Positions 10,441-20,820 of a stretch of 64,000 bases of DNA are shown here, piece after piece (the stretch's first letter is position 1; each line of letters opens with the position of its first letter). A model generated the notes under the pieces. It did not search any database. It saw nothing but the letters and a program-made list of their open reading frames with translations, and had not been told where the DNA came from. The stretch is from NCBI GenBank assembly GCA_020796225.1, contig CM036768.1, positions 38,093,789 through 38,157,788 of the forward strand. Reading direction: 5' to 3'. The DNA comes from Arion vulgaris (lineage: Eukaryota; Mollusca; Gastropoda; Stylommatophora; Arionidae). The position numbers and the translations under genes are program-made.

Positions 10441-10679
10441 ATGTTATTTATTTTATTGGTTTTTTTCTTCCTTTGCGTTGAAATAGAAAAACATACACCC
10501 GCTGTTCGAGACAATGATTTACTTGAAAATGTGTTATTTGAGACGTTGAGAATAGAGAATCATTTCCATTTCAAGAATGTACTTCTATAAATTAGATATA
10601 TATATATATCTACATACGTATGTCTTGTTCAATTATCCAAGCAGTAATTAAGACAATAATTTTTGTATCAACAAGTTAT

Positions 10680-10790
10680 ATTACAGCCGATGGGTCGGGC
10701 ATATCCTGCGGAAGACACAGTAGACAAGCGCTAAAATGGAAAACGCAAGGAAAACGGAAAAGGGATGTTAGTAAACAGACCCCGAGATTG
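10680..10790 (+). mobile_element. RTE-like LINE fragment
   Basis: A short plus-strand frame reads RWVGHILRKT, and a shifted frame then reads lysine- and arginine-rich sequence, like the GHTLR...GKRKRG region at 36800 and 43725. It is too short to place in a subfamily. Confidence 0.45.
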
Positions 10791-10814
10791 AGTCGTGTCT
10801 TTGTCATTAAACGA

Positions 10815-10905
10815 CAATTTATTACGTATCACCACAACCTCCCTCGGTGTCTTTCCGATCTGATCTAATCCACTCTGACCAGATTTGGTTTGTAGGTTTC
10901 AGCAC
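10815..10905 (+). repeat. Dispersed segment shared with 54255-54345
   Basis: TCTGATCTAATCC, TTCTGACC or CTCTGACC, and TTTGTAGG occur in the same order in both places. It is probably the edge of an unrecognised element. Confidence 0.4.
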
Positions 10906-11016
10906 ATTGAACTCAAAGATGATGGACTATTCATGGAGGCCATGAAGAAAACAGTCTGATATCGGGAAATGTGACGAACAGCTGTTGAGGTCCAATGCTC
11001 CACGCAATGGAGAGGA

Positions 11017-11032
11017 ATAAGTAGTAGTAGTA

Positions 11033-11072
<40 letters not shown>

Positions 11073-11652
11073 TAGTGGTAGTAGTGGTAGTAGTGGTAGT
11101 AGTGGTAGTAGTGGTAGTAGTGGTAGTAGTGGTGGTAGTGGTGGTAGCAGTGGTAGCAGTGGTAGCAGTGGTAGCAGTGGTAGCAGTGGTAGCAGTGGTA
11201 TGAGTGGTAGTAGTAGTGGTAGGCAGTGGTAGCAGTGGTAGGTAGTAGTGGTAGTAGTGGTAGTAGTGGTAGTAGTTGTGGTAGTTGTGGTAGTAGTAGT
11301 GGTAGTAGTAGTAGGTGTAGTAGTGGTAGTAGTGGTAGTAGTGGTAGTAGTGGTAGCAGTGGTAGTAGTGGTAGTAGTGGTAGTGAGTAGAGTGGTAGTA
11401 GTGGTAGGTAGTGGTGCATGGTAGTAGTGGTAGCAATGGTAGTAGTGGTAGTAGTGGTAGCAGTGGTAGTAGTGGTAGCAGTGGTAGTAGTGGTAGCAGT
11501 GGTAGTAGTGGTAGTAGTGGTGCAGTGAGAGTGGTAGTAGTGGTAGCAGTGGTAGTAGTGGTAGTAGTGGTAGTAGTGGTAGCAGTGGTAAGTAGTGGTG
11601 TAGTAGTGGTAGTAGTGGTAGTAGTGGTAGCAGTGGTAGTAGCTGTAGTAGT
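11017..11652. repeat. GGTAGT-type micro/minisatellite, about 0.64 kb
   Basis: Nearly the whole stretch is GTA and GGTAGT units, with GCA variants (GGTAGCAGT) and occasional single-base slips that change phase. The regular GG pairs could allow two-tier G-quadruplexes on the plus strand. Open frames here (poly-GSSG, poly-V, poly-T, poly-YH) come from the repeat and are not called as genes. Confidence 0.95.
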
Positions 11653-11669
11653 AATAGATATTAAAAAAG

Positions 11670-11895
11670 AAAGTTAATTTTGAGAGTCAACCTCAGCTTT
11701 TTAACGCTGTTTGTAATTTTCTAGGCATTATTACGTTCAGTAGTGTGCCATTGCTTTCTGAACGGGTGATGCCATTGTCCTTTTGTAAAAATCCACGCGC
11801 TACAATTTGCAACCAAACTGTCTGCAGCGTGATTCGTACTCAGAACGTCGGAGTTTAAAGACCGAGTCACTATACCCTAAGCCACAGAAGCCAAT
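11670..11895 (-). mobile_element. SINE-J copy, near full length
   Basis: It reads GCTTTTTAACGCTGTTTG, CTAGGCATTATTACGTTCAG, TTTCTGAACGGGTG, AATTTGCAACCAAACTGTC, and a right-hand tRNA-like head whose minus strand has GAGTACGAATCACGC as B box. It matches 37790 and 41468. Confidence 0.75.
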
Positions 11896-12027
11896 AGATA
11901 TTACAGCCACAATATATCACATAGATCCAACAGTGGGTGTTTCTTGTATAGTTTTAAATATACAATTATAAATATTATGAAACAAAATAGCTGTGTTAAA
12001 TTTCTCTAATCGTACAAAGTGGCGGTG

Positions 12028-12300
12028 TGAGCAGCAGTAGCGTAGTTGTTAGTGACTTCGCTTCTTGATTTTTGGTCCAGGTTCAATTCCACAGTGAGCG
12101 TGAAATTGTATCCGACGGTAACAGATGTCAGTACGACTAAGCCCCAAATGGATACCAGGAAAAGCACTGAGAAGTAAAGGCAATCAGTGTGATGTTGTCC
12201 ACATTCCCCATCGTGTGCCGACAGTCAATGAAAAACACGGATCTAACACCGTATTATCCTCCATACCACGTGGTATACAAAAGGTTCCTTTCCTTTACTT
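12028..12300 (+). mobile_element. SINE-M copy with perfect 15 bp TSD
   Basis: The head is tRNA-like: GCAGTAGCGTAGTTGTTAGT (A box) and CAGGTTCAATTCC (B box). The body carries TACCAGGAAAAGCACTG and CATCGTGTGCCGAC, and the end is TTCCTTTACTTT. TACAAAGTGGCGGTG occurs exactly at 12013-12027 and 12301-12315, so both ends of the insertion are intact. Confidence 0.9.
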
Positions 12301-12369
12301 TACAAAGTGGCGGTGAACAATGAAACAAAAATAAATATAAATTTTATCAAATCAATTGTGCACCGTTTA

Positions 12370-12478
12370 AAAAAGTTAATTGCATATCTGTTACATGACT
12401 TTGCGAATCTACCCTCGCTTTTTAAACGCTGTTTGTGATTGTTCTAGGCATTATTACGTTAAGTAGTTTGCCATTGCC
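12370..12478 (-). mobile_element. SINE-J copy, lacking the tRNA-like head
   Basis: The left part matches SINE-J (GCATATCTGTTACATGAC, then CTAGGCATTATTACG) but stops after GTTTGCCATTGCC. The minus-strand 5' half is absent. Confidence 0.6.
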
Positions 12479-12889
12479 ACTGAATTTACCCAAAATATGG
12501 ATACTCTTTTTGAGCAGGGTATCAGAAGAATTAATTGTACAATGAGCTGATCACCGTCTAGATGACAGAGAATAATATAAATAAAAATATGTGTTGTCAA
12601 ATTGAAATAAATAGCTCCTAGTTTTAAAGTATATGTGCAAAAATAATCATATTTTATAATAATGTATCGTCTACAATTTGTTGGAAAATTCATAATTTGT
12701 CTATTAAAATTTTGAAAAGTTGAAAGTCGAAGGATTGTGTACAGTGCACCGGTTTGTTCTCTATAACGCTTAGTCCCTTTTTGCATAGGTCGCACGCTAC
12801 ATGTCGAGGTACGCCCGCCCCCTTCTCCCACCCCTATAGAAAGATCTATGCAACACCACCAACAATCCATTTGATATGAGCAAAAAACA
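12479..12889. other. Unassigned AT-rich stretch
   Basis: The minus-strand open frame crossing it is AT-rich, starts inside SINE-J and shows no domain. No repeat family was recognised. Confidence 0.4.
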
Positions 12890-12990
12890 TTTTCTCATGA
12901 ACCGAACGACCAAGTCTGGATTTGACTAGACGACCTCCACAAAACAAAGCAAACATCTTTACCACTTTACCACATAGGCTAATACTAATT
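12890..12990 (-). mobile_element. tRNA-like SINE head fragment
   Basis: The minus strand gives TATGTGGTAAAGTGGTAAAG (A-box-like) and CTAGTCAAATCCAGAC (B-box-like), similar to 7500-7580. Confidence 0.45.
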
Positions 12991-13246
12991 TGTTATGAAA
13001 AGATAAGAAAAACTAAGGAGACTAACAAGATAGAGTTTACTGAAGACCCTGCACGAAGCTGTCACCACACGTGTCCAGTTCAACAGTTTAATTTTTTTTT
13101 TTTTAAAAACGTTAAAATAAATGTTGACTTAACCGAGAGGTCACACATGGCAATTTTTCTGTCACGAAACATCACATCGTTTAACCTGCGATCTCTAAAT
13201 CCATTGAGATCCCAACAATTGTAAACAAAATAACAACATGTACAAA

Positions 13247-13520
13247 TGCACAGTCTTAAGTCAAACGTATAGATATAACAGAGCATCTAATATGCACAGT
13301 CTTAAGTCAAGGGTATAGATATAACAGAGCATCTAAAACGCACAGTCTTAAGTCAAACGTATAGTTATAACAGAGCATCTAAATTTCTCAGTCTTAAGTC
13401 AAACGTATAGCTATAACAGAGTATCTAAAATGCACAGACAAACGTATAACTATAACAAAGCATCTAAAATGAACAATCTTAAGTCAAACTTATAACTATA
13501 ACAGAGAATATAAAATGAAA
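13247..13520. repeat. 46 bp minisatellite, about 6 copies
   Basis: The unit holds CACAGTCTTAAGTCAAACGT, then ATAGATATAACAGAGCATCT and AAAA. Starts at 13249 and 13295 give the period. The last two copies have small deletions. Confidence 0.9.
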
Positions 13521-13708
13521 AAAAAAACCGATAAGAATGTCTCGGACATTGCCTTTGTAGACCAGAGAGAGTGAAATCTATCTTACTTCATACTTAAAAT
13601 AATGACTTTACAGTAATCAGGCAGGCCCTTACAGTAAACAGGCAGGCCCTTTGTGATTTTAGGGCCGTTATAAGTTTATTTTCTGATTGTATATGTTATG
13701 TCTACCGT

Positions 13709-13900
13709 ACAATAATTCTTCTTCTTTTTCTTCTTCTTTTCGATCGTTCTTCACAGCCAATTTTATCATTTTTTTGGTGATATATGATTGGTCCTTTGAC
13801 AAGAACGCAGTGATCTACGTTGAACGATTATGCGTCCATGGGTCCTCCGTTTTCAGCCAACTTTTGATTTACTAGGGTGAACTTTCCCTAGGGTCCAATA
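13709..13900 (-). mobile_element. Core-SINE copy, diverged
   Basis: A CTTCTT tail, then CGATCGTTCTTCACAGCC, a TTTTTGGTGATATATGATTGG block and TTGACAAGAACGC match the core-SINE A body with many changes. The right end, TTTACTAGGGTGAACTTTCC, matches core-SINE B. Confidence 0.55.
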
Positions 13901-13929
13901 ATTCTGAATTTCTTATCTTCTGTTGTTTC

Positions 13930-14045
13930 CTTTGCCTTATAATGGCTTTTTGACCGAAGCCTTATTGTATATTATTTTTATACTTTGAAAAACTACAATA
14001 TTTGTTTATACGTGTTTCACCATTGTAAATATATTACAGTGTTGT
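13930..14045. mobile_element. Second copy of the 10320 repeat
   Basis: ATAATGGCTTTTTGACCGAAG, then AAAACTACAATATTTG and TTATACGTGTTTCACCATTG match 10320-10440. Class uncertain. Confidence 0.35.
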
Positions 14046-14500
14046 TGCGTACAAATGGCACAGATTACAGAAACACTCTCAAAAAATGGTTTTAAAAATT
14101 AATCAACATAACAGACTATCCGCCAGGAGTATAATTGTGTTTGTAATGTGTGTATTGTCGAAGCAACCTGACATAAAAACAATACTCATTTTAAGTTGAA
14201 AGTGCGTGTTGTGGTTTAAATATTCATTAGTTCTCTATAAAACAAACCAGAGGTAGATAAGTGGTTTTACTCAAACCACTAAGTTATTGAAACGCATAAC
14301 TATAATGCTGGCAGAACACTGCTTATACACAATGAGATTTGTTGAATATTTTAACAGAGCTGTGGGAGAATGACATGATTGTATTTTGTCTTCTGTTGAT
14401 TTCAATATATTTCAATATTTATATGAAACTTATTATGTAAGAGACTTTCTATGATTATAAATCAACCATACTTATTGAAGGTAGACATAACTGCAATAGA
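14046..14500. other. Unassigned AT-rich stretch
   Basis: Nothing coding or repeated was recognised apart from weak similarity of 14180-14240 to the AAAC-tailed repeat at 9125. Confidence 0.4.
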
Positions 14501-14502
14501 TA

Positions 14503-15110
14503 GCGGGGAGTGGTTAATATGGTAAAGCGGTTAAGGCGTTTGCCTGTTCGTGGTCTCCGGCAACATAAGGCCGACTGGCTCAGACGGGAAAAAAAAATCC
14601 TGTTTAATGGGTGCTGGTTTTTATAAGCGTCTGATAGAACCCTTTATGGTTTTCTCCAATTTTACACAATTCGACGAGTCCATGTTTACTTATTAGGGAA
14701 AAATATTAATAATACTGATATTTCATATTGTTACACTTAATTTGTAACACAATTTAACATAGGTTTACTATGTTGTGTTGTTTTACAACTAAATTCCTCT
14801 ATATCTTACAATACTGGAATGTGAGGTCAGGAGATAGCTGAGGTCTGATTTCCTAGAAATTTTATATGAGCTCTCCGGCCTTATGTTATCAGAGGCCCCG
14901 GCCTGTAGTTCGGAGAGTTGTGGGTTCGAATTTGGACCGAGTAAGATGACTCAGTTCCCATGTGGTCCCTAAGATTTGCTGCTGGTGCTACGAAGTTCTA
15001 GCGTTGTGGAACACTCTCTGCAAGTATCGTGCAAATTTATGCCTACAGAGATGGAGCCATATTGAGAGCTCCAGTGCAATGAAGTAAACCGTTCGCATTT
15101 AGAGTCTTTT
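14503..15110 (+). mobile_element. SINE-L copy split by MITE-Q
   Basis: The tRNA-like head starts GTGGTTAATATGGTAAAGCGG, breaks at 14549, and resumes at 14901 with GTAGTTCGGAGAGTTGTGGG and TTCGAATTTGGACCG (B box). The body has GCTGGTGCTACGAAGTTC and ends CAGTGCAATGAAGTAAACC. Without the MITE it has the layout of 61449-61705. Confidence 0.65.
14550..14900 (-). mobile_element. MITE-Q copy inside a SINE head
   Basis: The ends GGTCTCCGGCAACATAAGGC and CCTTATGTTATCAGAGGCC are inverted. The interior matches other MITE-Q copies in reverse (ACTGGAATGTGAGGTCAGG). Flanks GCCTGTTC and GCCTGTAG agree at 6 of 8 bases, a decayed 8 bp TSD. Confidence 0.7.
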
Positions 15111-15133
15111 AGATATACAATATACGTTTATCT

Positions 15134-15363
15134 GTTCATATTGTTTAGTTATTGGCTGGTTCATATTGTTTAGTTATTGGCTGGTTCATATTGTTTAGTT
15201 ATTGGCTGGTTCATAATGCTTAGTTATTGGCTGGTTCATATTGTTTAGTTATTGGCTGGTTCATATTGTTTAGTTATTGGCTGGTTCATAATGCTTAGTT
15301 ATTGGCTGGTTCATATTGTTTAGTTATTGGCTGGTTCATATTGTTTAGTTATTGGCTAGTTCA
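15134..15363. repeat. 25 bp minisatellite, 9 copies
   Basis: The unit is TTCATATTGTTTAGTTATTG plus GCTGG, starting at 15135. Copies 4 and 7 carry ATAATGCT instead of ATATTGTT, spaced by three units, which suggests growth by a 75 bp block. Confidence 0.95.
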
Positions 15364-15449
15364 GAGCTTCAACGTCATGGGCTGACAACAGAGTAGCGCA
15401 AGTAGGAACCCAGTAGATTATAGGCTTAATCGATATTATTATTATTGTA

Positions 15450-15905
15450 TTGATTGATTGGTTGATTGATTGATTGACAGTATCATCATCATTACACTTC
15501 GGTGAATAACCATGTGTGCTCCGATCTCTTTTTTTTTTTACACACGAAGATCTCGGCTGCAGTGCACGAACTCCCTAGTACCGGCGAGGGTCCCCGATGT
15601 AATTTTAAAGACGGTGAAGATATTTTTGTAGGAATTGTTTTAAATTTTAAATCTTTTCATTAGAATTTTGCACTGGCTGCGGCTTTAAAGCCTGATCTTC
15701 TCAATTTAGAACTGCCAAATGTTCTTTTACGTACTTACATTGTATACGGGACCTATTTTTTATAATCCTACTCCTAGAGGACTAGGAGCTCAATCTCACC
15801 CACACAGATATCAGGGATGTGTGGAAAAATATCCAGATTGTTCCACGAGGGAGTGAACCGGTTATCCTTAGCACGACATACGAGAACCTAACCGCTATGC
15901 TGTAG
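15450..15905 (-). mobile_element. SINE-E copy, full length
   Basis: It starts with the GATT tail, then CACTTCGGTGAATAACC and GTGCTCCGATCTC, GCAGTGCACGAACTCC, and ends in the tRNA-like head, whose minus strand has TAGCGGTTAGGTTCTCG and CCGGTTCACTCCC (B box). The order mirrors 59269-59697. Confidence 0.85.
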
Positions 15906-16059
15906 AAAACCTCAGTTATAGAGTAAGCTAAAGGAATTCTATATTTGACCGAGGCTATACTCACGCATGTGCAGATTGTATACTGTCCCACCACAAAATT
16001 ACCATACACATGAGTGAAAAACGGTACACTTCCATTACATAACACAGTCTCGTTTAATC

Positions 16060-16520
16060 ATTTGGTCACCTCTATCGGATTTTTAACTCTAATGTAAAAG
16101 CAGTTCTGCTGTATGGGTCAGAAACATGGAGAACTACTAAAATAATAACAACGCATACATTGCAAACATTCATCAACTTGTGTCTTCGCATAATATAGGG
16201 ACTAAGATGGTATGATAAGGCCACACATGAGAAACGTATGGAGAGAACAAGACATATTCCAGTGAACCAAGAGGTTAAAAAAATACGCTGGGTAGGACAC
16301 ACGTTGCAAAATCCTGAGAGGAATACAAGGAGGGTCCTTTCCTAGAGCCCGCAGGGACTGTGAAAGAAGGGGAGGCCAAAGAAATAAATGAGGGCGCGAT
16401 TTGGAGGCAGAGATCAACAATATAAAGAAGAGCTGGAGGGAGCTGCAGGAGACAGCTAGAGTCAGGAAGACTTGATATGAGTTGGTTGAGGGCCTATACC
16501 CCAATTCGGGTTAAAAAGGC
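16060..16520 (+). mobile_element. RTE-like LINE, C-terminal coding remnant and 3' end
   Basis: Plus-strand frames read AVLLYGSETWRTTK, LQTFINLCLRII, then IPVNQEVKKIRWVGHTL, and in another frame QGLKKGRPKK-like sequence with stops. This is the thumb and C-terminal part of an RTE-type reverse transcriptase. The 3' end is CCCAATTCGGGTTAAAAAGG followed by an AG run. At least two frameshifts and several stops make it dead. Related pieces lie at 8940, 36800 and 43725. Confidence 0.8.
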
Positions 16521-16919
16521 AAAGAGAGAGAAAGAGAGAGAGAGAGATCATTGTATGCATAAAGACGTCATTTATTTATATTACACGTCCACTGTGCAGA
16601 CGTGTCTATCAAGAATTCAATTTGCAACTTCAAAACTCATTCCTCAGAAAAATACTAAGGACAAATCTATAACTACAATTTGAATTTCAGTTATAGGATA
16701 TTCCCCGTGATCTCATGAGCCAGGTTTCAATCAGACTCCTCCAGGAAACAGACAGCTGTCATCTTTACCTCTTTGACTAAACCGGGATTTGAGGTTATGT
16801 TGTTTCATTAACTTTTTTATATTATGCTGTCTGCCCACAGTCATCTCTTTTTTCAATGTTGTCTCTTCTTATTTTTATATTGTTTTCTTGTTTCATCTAC
16901 TAAGCATTACTAATACTAG
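16521..16919. other. Unassigned stretch after an AG run
   Basis: A short AG microsatellite (16525-16547) is followed by sequence with no recognised family. Confidence 0.4.
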
Positions 16920-17040
16920 CATTGCACCTACCACTATCACCACCACCACCATCACAACTACTGCAACCACCAATAGAATCACTATCACTAAAATACATAT
17001 AACAACTTCCCCTACTGTCACTACTACTACTATCACTAAT
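16920..17040. repeat. ACC/ACT-rich low-complexity tract
   Basis: Imperfect CACTAC and ACCACC trinucleotides; a comparable tract lies at 17325-17480, on the other side of the LINE fragment. Confidence 0.7.
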
Positions 17041-17310
17041 AATAGCCGTCCATCGCAAGCGATGATGACAATAATCTCAGACGTGTGCTGCTGCACCTCT
17101 CTGGTGTGTGCGGAGGTGACTGTAGAGTCCAATCCTAGAACAGAATCCCGACCACAGGGGGTCACACATGATCAAGGTTAGACATGTGCGTGTTGTGTGC
17201 TCTGTCTTTTCGTGCTGCTCGTTTTCTCTGTGACTCAACAATACGATCAATCTCAGCTATTCGGGTTCCCTTTTTTGTTATAGCGCCACATTTGGCGATC
17301 TTGCTCAAGT
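17030..17310 (-). mobile_element. LINE with C-terminal zinc finger, end fragment
   Basis: The minus strand reads GTRIAEIDRIVESQRKRAARK and, after frame changes, LDHV with a degraded CPxCGR zinc-finger segment. The better copy at 35690-36175 shows the same order. Several stops are present. Confidence 0.65.
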
Positions 17311-17324
17311 GATTCCCATCACTA

Positions 17325-17480
17325 ATACTATTGCGACAACTAACACTATACATACCGCTACCACTACAACTACTAAAACTACCAATATGAACTCTGTTAC
17401 TACAATTACTTCCACTGCTTCTACTACCACTACTACAGTTATCACTATTACCACTACCACTTCTACGCCTACTATCTAAC
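17325..17480. repeat. ACT-rich low-complexity tract
   Basis: Mostly ACT, ACC and ATA trinucleotides with many interruptions. The minus-strand serine- and glycine-rich frame here is a repeat artefact. Confidence 0.7.
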
Positions 17481-17484
17481 CTAC

Positions 17485-17660
17485 TTGTTGAATTTGGAAC
17501 ATAGAGCTGCAACTGTCACCATCCATCTAATATTATTCTGGCCATCTTCTTCAGCTGCCCGATAGAACCCAACCGTTGTGACCTACACTTCAAAAGTTCT
17601 TTGTCAGTTAGTTTTGGCTTCCTACTCGAATCTTTCGCTGTTGATTCCAGTCAAGTACAT
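17485..17660 (-). mobile_element. RTE-like LINE fragment
   Basis: The minus strand reads SRKPKLTDKELLKCRSQRLG then QLKKMARIIL, aligning to the GRPK...W...AxDR segment at the C-terminus of RTE-like proteins. No full domain remains. Confidence 0.5.
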
Positions 17661-17704
17661 ATCTAGTTATGTTGTCTAGTTGTTTTCACAGTGTGTGTCT
17701 AATC

Positions 17705-18060
17705 ACAGTCAACTATAAACTCATAAGGCAACCGGACTCAAGTAAAAATTACAGGGAATAAGACCACACTCGTCACGTGACCTCGCATTCCAGTATTGTT
17801 GTATGTTAAAGATGAATTCATTTTAAAATCAACAAAACATGCTAAATCAAGATTATTTTAACCAAGTTAGGTTTAACAATAAAAATATAAGTATTATGAA
17901 TATTTTTCGTTAATAAATAACCATAGACTCATATAATTGAGTAAAATTCCAAAACAGCTTGCATTGTTCTAGCAAACATATATAAAATCCAGTCCCCCAA
18001 CTCTAACTAGATAATGGTTTTCCTGGTCAATTATGCGGCCCAATATTATAATTGGCTGTG
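17705..18060 (+). mobile_element. MITE-Q copy, ACAGYCAAC end type
   Basis: Ends ACAGTCAACTATAAACTCAT and ATTGGCTGTG are inverted. Flanks GTCTAATC (17697-17704) and GACTAATC (18061-18068) match at 7 of 8. The interior (GTGACCTCGCATTCCAGTAT, AATAAATAACCATAGACTC) is shared with all MITE-Q copies. Confidence 0.8.
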
Positions 18061-18124
18061 GACTAATCCATCGCAATTATCTTTGCTTAATCTCCAGTTA
18101 TATTGACTGGTTTTCTGTTATCTC

Positions 18125-18360
18125 GGAGAGCCGCTATAGCGTAGTTGTTAGTGAACTCGCTTCTCAAGGCTGGTGGTCTGGGTTCAGCTTCCGCAATACG
18201 CGTGGAATTTTTCCCGACCGCGACGGCTCTCAGGTCGATCCAGCCTCAACTGGGTACCAGACATGCTCTGGGAAAGTAAAGGCCAATGAAAAATACAGGC
18301 TGTATTGACCACGAGATTGTATTGATCATTATACCACGAGATATGAAAGGGTTCCTTTAC
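18125..18360 (+). mobile_element. SINE-M copy with 14 bp TSD
   Basis: The head carries TATAGCGTAGTTGTTAGTG and CTGGGTTCAGCTTCC; the body has GGTACCAGACATGCTCTGGG; the end is GGGTTCCTTTACTTT-like. Flanks TTTTCTGTTATCTC and TTTTCTCTTATCTC differ at one base. Confidence 0.85.
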
Positions 18361-18406
18361 TTTTCTCTTATCTCAAGCAAATGTGTATTTGTTATTTTGT
18401 TTTTTC

Positions 18407-18558
18407 CTAGCTCCAAAAGCACTTGAGCTTTTCAACTCTTCGGCTCGGTGCTATGGACATCGTAACCCTTCAGTTTGGTGCCACGAACACCGTAACTCTG
18501 GAGAACCTGTGGATTTTCTGCCAGCCGGCGGAACTGAAGCGCACTCACAGGAGGCTTG
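18407..18558 (-). mobile_element. SINE-D copy, head truncated
   Basis: It reads from the CTCCAAAAGCACTTGAGC tail through GGCTCGGTGCTATGGACATC and ACGAACACCGTAACTC to GGAACTGAAGCGCACTCACAG. The most 5' tRNA-like sequence is missing. Confidence 0.75.
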
Positions 18559-18649
18559 AATAATCTTGATGCCTTTGTTTAATGTGACAATCATTTGGCA
18601 TGATTCAAAGCGATAGAGCACTACATTATTTTTATATAACATTCTAAAC

Positions 18650-18765
18650 TTTATGGTCACGACGATGTAGCGCTCTGGCGTTCTAAAGAACGCGGGTTCG
18701 AATGCTGACCACCACATTCGTTCACAAGTTTCGTGTTTATGGTAATGTCTATATTTGCTGATGGG
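18650..18765 (+). mobile_element. tRNA-like SINE head
   Basis: GACGATGTAGCGCTCTGGCG (A-box region) and GAACGCGGGTTCGAATGC (B box) are at tRNA spacing. There is no acceptor pairing. The sequence after it was not matched to a family. Confidence 0.5.
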
Positions 18766-18849
18766 ATTTACACAATTTGTGATTCTTGTAATAGTCTAGA
18801 CTGGTGGCATGCGATTTCTGCAGATAGAGCGAGTCCTTTGTCTTTAAAA

Positions 18850-19088
18850 GGCGAAGGATTGTCTTCGTTGCACCGGGTTTTAACCCATACGGCTAGGTCC
18901 CTCTCGGCAGAAATAACACGCCACCTGCCAAGAGTATTGCACAAAACACGAACTCCGGAGCTCCAGCAACAATTCTAGGGTCTCTGGGAGAAACTGCACT
19001 CGTGAACAGAATGGCACGGTCCGGACTCGAACCCACGACCTTCGACTCACAAGGCAAAGGGCTTAACCACTTAGCCACATAGACCCCC
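18850..19088 (-). mobile_element. SINE-L copy, near full length
   Basis: The minus strand starts GGGGTCTATGTGGCTAAGTG, has GTCGTGGGTTCGAGTCCGG as B box, then AATTGTTGCTGGAGCTCCGG and GGCAGGTGGCGTG, and ends with GGGTTAAAACCCGGTGCAAC. It matches 61449-61705 across the whole length. Confidence 0.85.
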
Positions 19089-19134
19089 TTCTCTTTAAGT
19101 AAACCGTTTTATTAGTCTCAACTTATTTTCTTTA

Positions 19135-19447
19135 TTAGGGGTCATCAAAGAGCTGATAGATTAGCTGGCATGGCTACGTTATCATAGAAAGCATCAATCG
19201 GCCGAAATGACATTTGTAGCGCATTGAGAAAGTGTTCCAAATAGAGGAGTTACAAGGTTATGAATCCCAGTCGTTGATCAGATTGAGAGAGATGGCTGTC
19301 GATAATGGTACAGCCCAAACAACGACATATCTAATTTGTAAAACGATTGACACAGATTTATTGTGGCGGAGATCGGAACACCTATGGACATCTCCGGATT
19401 GCTATGATAACAGTCTTTATGTAATCGATAACTGATAACATTTTTTT
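19135..19447 (+). mobile_element. Jockey/CR1-like LINE, RNase H end to 3' terminus
   Basis: The plus strand reads HQRADRLAGMATL, then IGRNDICSALRKC, then LLWRRSEHLWTSPDCYD, with stops and one frame change, ending in ATAACTGATAAC. This is the same terminal layout as 8136-8333 and 57970-58150. Confidence 0.75.
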
Positions 19448-19866
19448 CACAGATTAGTATATAGAAAAGCTGTCAGTCCTATACCTAACAAATAATTAAA
19501 AGCAAAAATTATTTTGCTAACCCTGTCATTGACAGTTCGCTGTGTTTCTGCATCGTTGTGCAAAATATATTTTGGCACTTCAATTAGTTGATCTTAATGG
19601 GGTAATTTTCATTTACCAAATACATCGCATCTGTTTTGCTACTTGAAATGACATCTCAATTATAAAACTGAATGTCTCTTTGTGTTTCACAAGAAAAGAT
19701 TGACAACCCATACATCTCTGGAAGCATTCCGTTTGGACAGCTTATTACCGCAGACATGTCTCTATCAACTCAATTATTTTTAACAATATGGGCAACTGCT
19801 TTCTTTACAACGATATTTGTCACTAATGATTATCTTATTTAGTTTGATTATCTTGTTTAGTTTCTC
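19448..19866. other. Unassigned AT-rich stretch
   Basis: No family or coding signal seen. Confidence 0.4.
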
Positions 19867-19984
19867 TCTCTCTCTCGATCGTTTTTTTTCTGCCATTTTT
19901 ATCATTCTTATTGTGATATATAAACAGCCTTTGCCATGAACGTGTTCTACATCTTATTGTTCAGTACCATTTGGATCTCTAGTG
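19867..19984 (-). mobile_element. Core-SINE A 3' body, diverged
   Basis: A CTCTCTCT tail then CGATCGTTTTTTTTCTGCC, TTATTGTGATATA, CTTTGCCATGAACGTGTTC follow the core-SINE A order with substitutions. Confidence 0.5.
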
Positions 19985-20345
19985 CTTATCCTTCAGTAAG
20001 GGTCCGATTTCAAATGCTTAGGTTGAGTTTGGCTACTTCCCTTTATCACTGGGGTATCTATCCTTTTATTTGAAACAAAATAATTAGTACTTTTACTATT
20101 ACTACAGCCCTGCATTTTCCTTTCCAAAGAGCATATATCGTTAATCATAGTTCTCCAGCTATTATTGTTCTGGGCAGTCATGTCTCTCCAGTTAAGTCTC
20201 ATTTTTAAATGATCTTGTCAAATTCATATTTTTTTTTCTTGGTTACACTCTTCCGTGTGCCTTGTAGATTCCAGTTCAATACGTGCTTGGCTATGTTATT
20301 AATGTGTCTCTTCGCGTGTCCAAATCATCTCCACGACCGCTATTT
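19985..20345 (-). mobile_element. RTE-like LINE, C-terminal remnant
   Basis: The minus strand encodes FGHAKRHINNIAKHVLNWN and NLQGTRKS, then after a frame change KMRLNWRDMTAQ and SWRTMINDICSLE. This is the GHxxR...NWxxQGxRK...SWR end of a non-LTR retrotransposon protein. Confidence 0.65.
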
Positions 20346-20489
20346 GAATCGAGAAACTTACGTGGTGGAGTTAATTTCATGCTGAACTACTTGACAAGTA
20401 AGGACACAAACTGCCCGTCTACCTCCCGCATAGTTAGGATTGGAGACGTTCTCGTCAGATAGCATGCCGAGGTAGAGATAGATATTTAT

Positions 20490-20690
20490 TTCAAGAAACC
20501 AGATTTGTCTAGTGGTTGTGCAGAGTTCAACGATAGTTTAGGCATATGCACAAATGTTCGATGCAGGAAACATCACGTCCTGTTTCATTGCATGTCATCT
20601 GTCGACAGAGACGGAGCCGTATGAGGAACCCTGTTTCAGCGAAATTAATCATTCACTTTCAACCCGTTACACTCTGATGTTTCTCTATTT
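20490..20690 (+). mobile_element. SINE-L-like copy, old
   Basis: GTCTAGTGGTTGTGCAGAG resembles the A-box region, and GACAGAGACGGAGCCGTATG the SINE-L block AGAGATGGAGCCATATTG at 15045. Heavily decayed. Confidence 0.4.
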
Positions 20691-20820
20691 TATTGCAAGG
20701 GATATAATCAGCCTTTTCTTTTCTTAACGAAACGTTAAGCCAGTCTTGCGTATACTATTTATAGCTTTAAAAACTCGCCATGTTCGTTCCTCTTTCTATA
20801 TTCTATTTGATACTTCTGGG

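Noticed and set aside
10927..11677. Poly-Thr, Tyr/His, Gly-Ser and Val frames
   Set aside because: All come from the GGTAGT array; simultaneous open frames on both strands are expected from a trinucleotide repeat.
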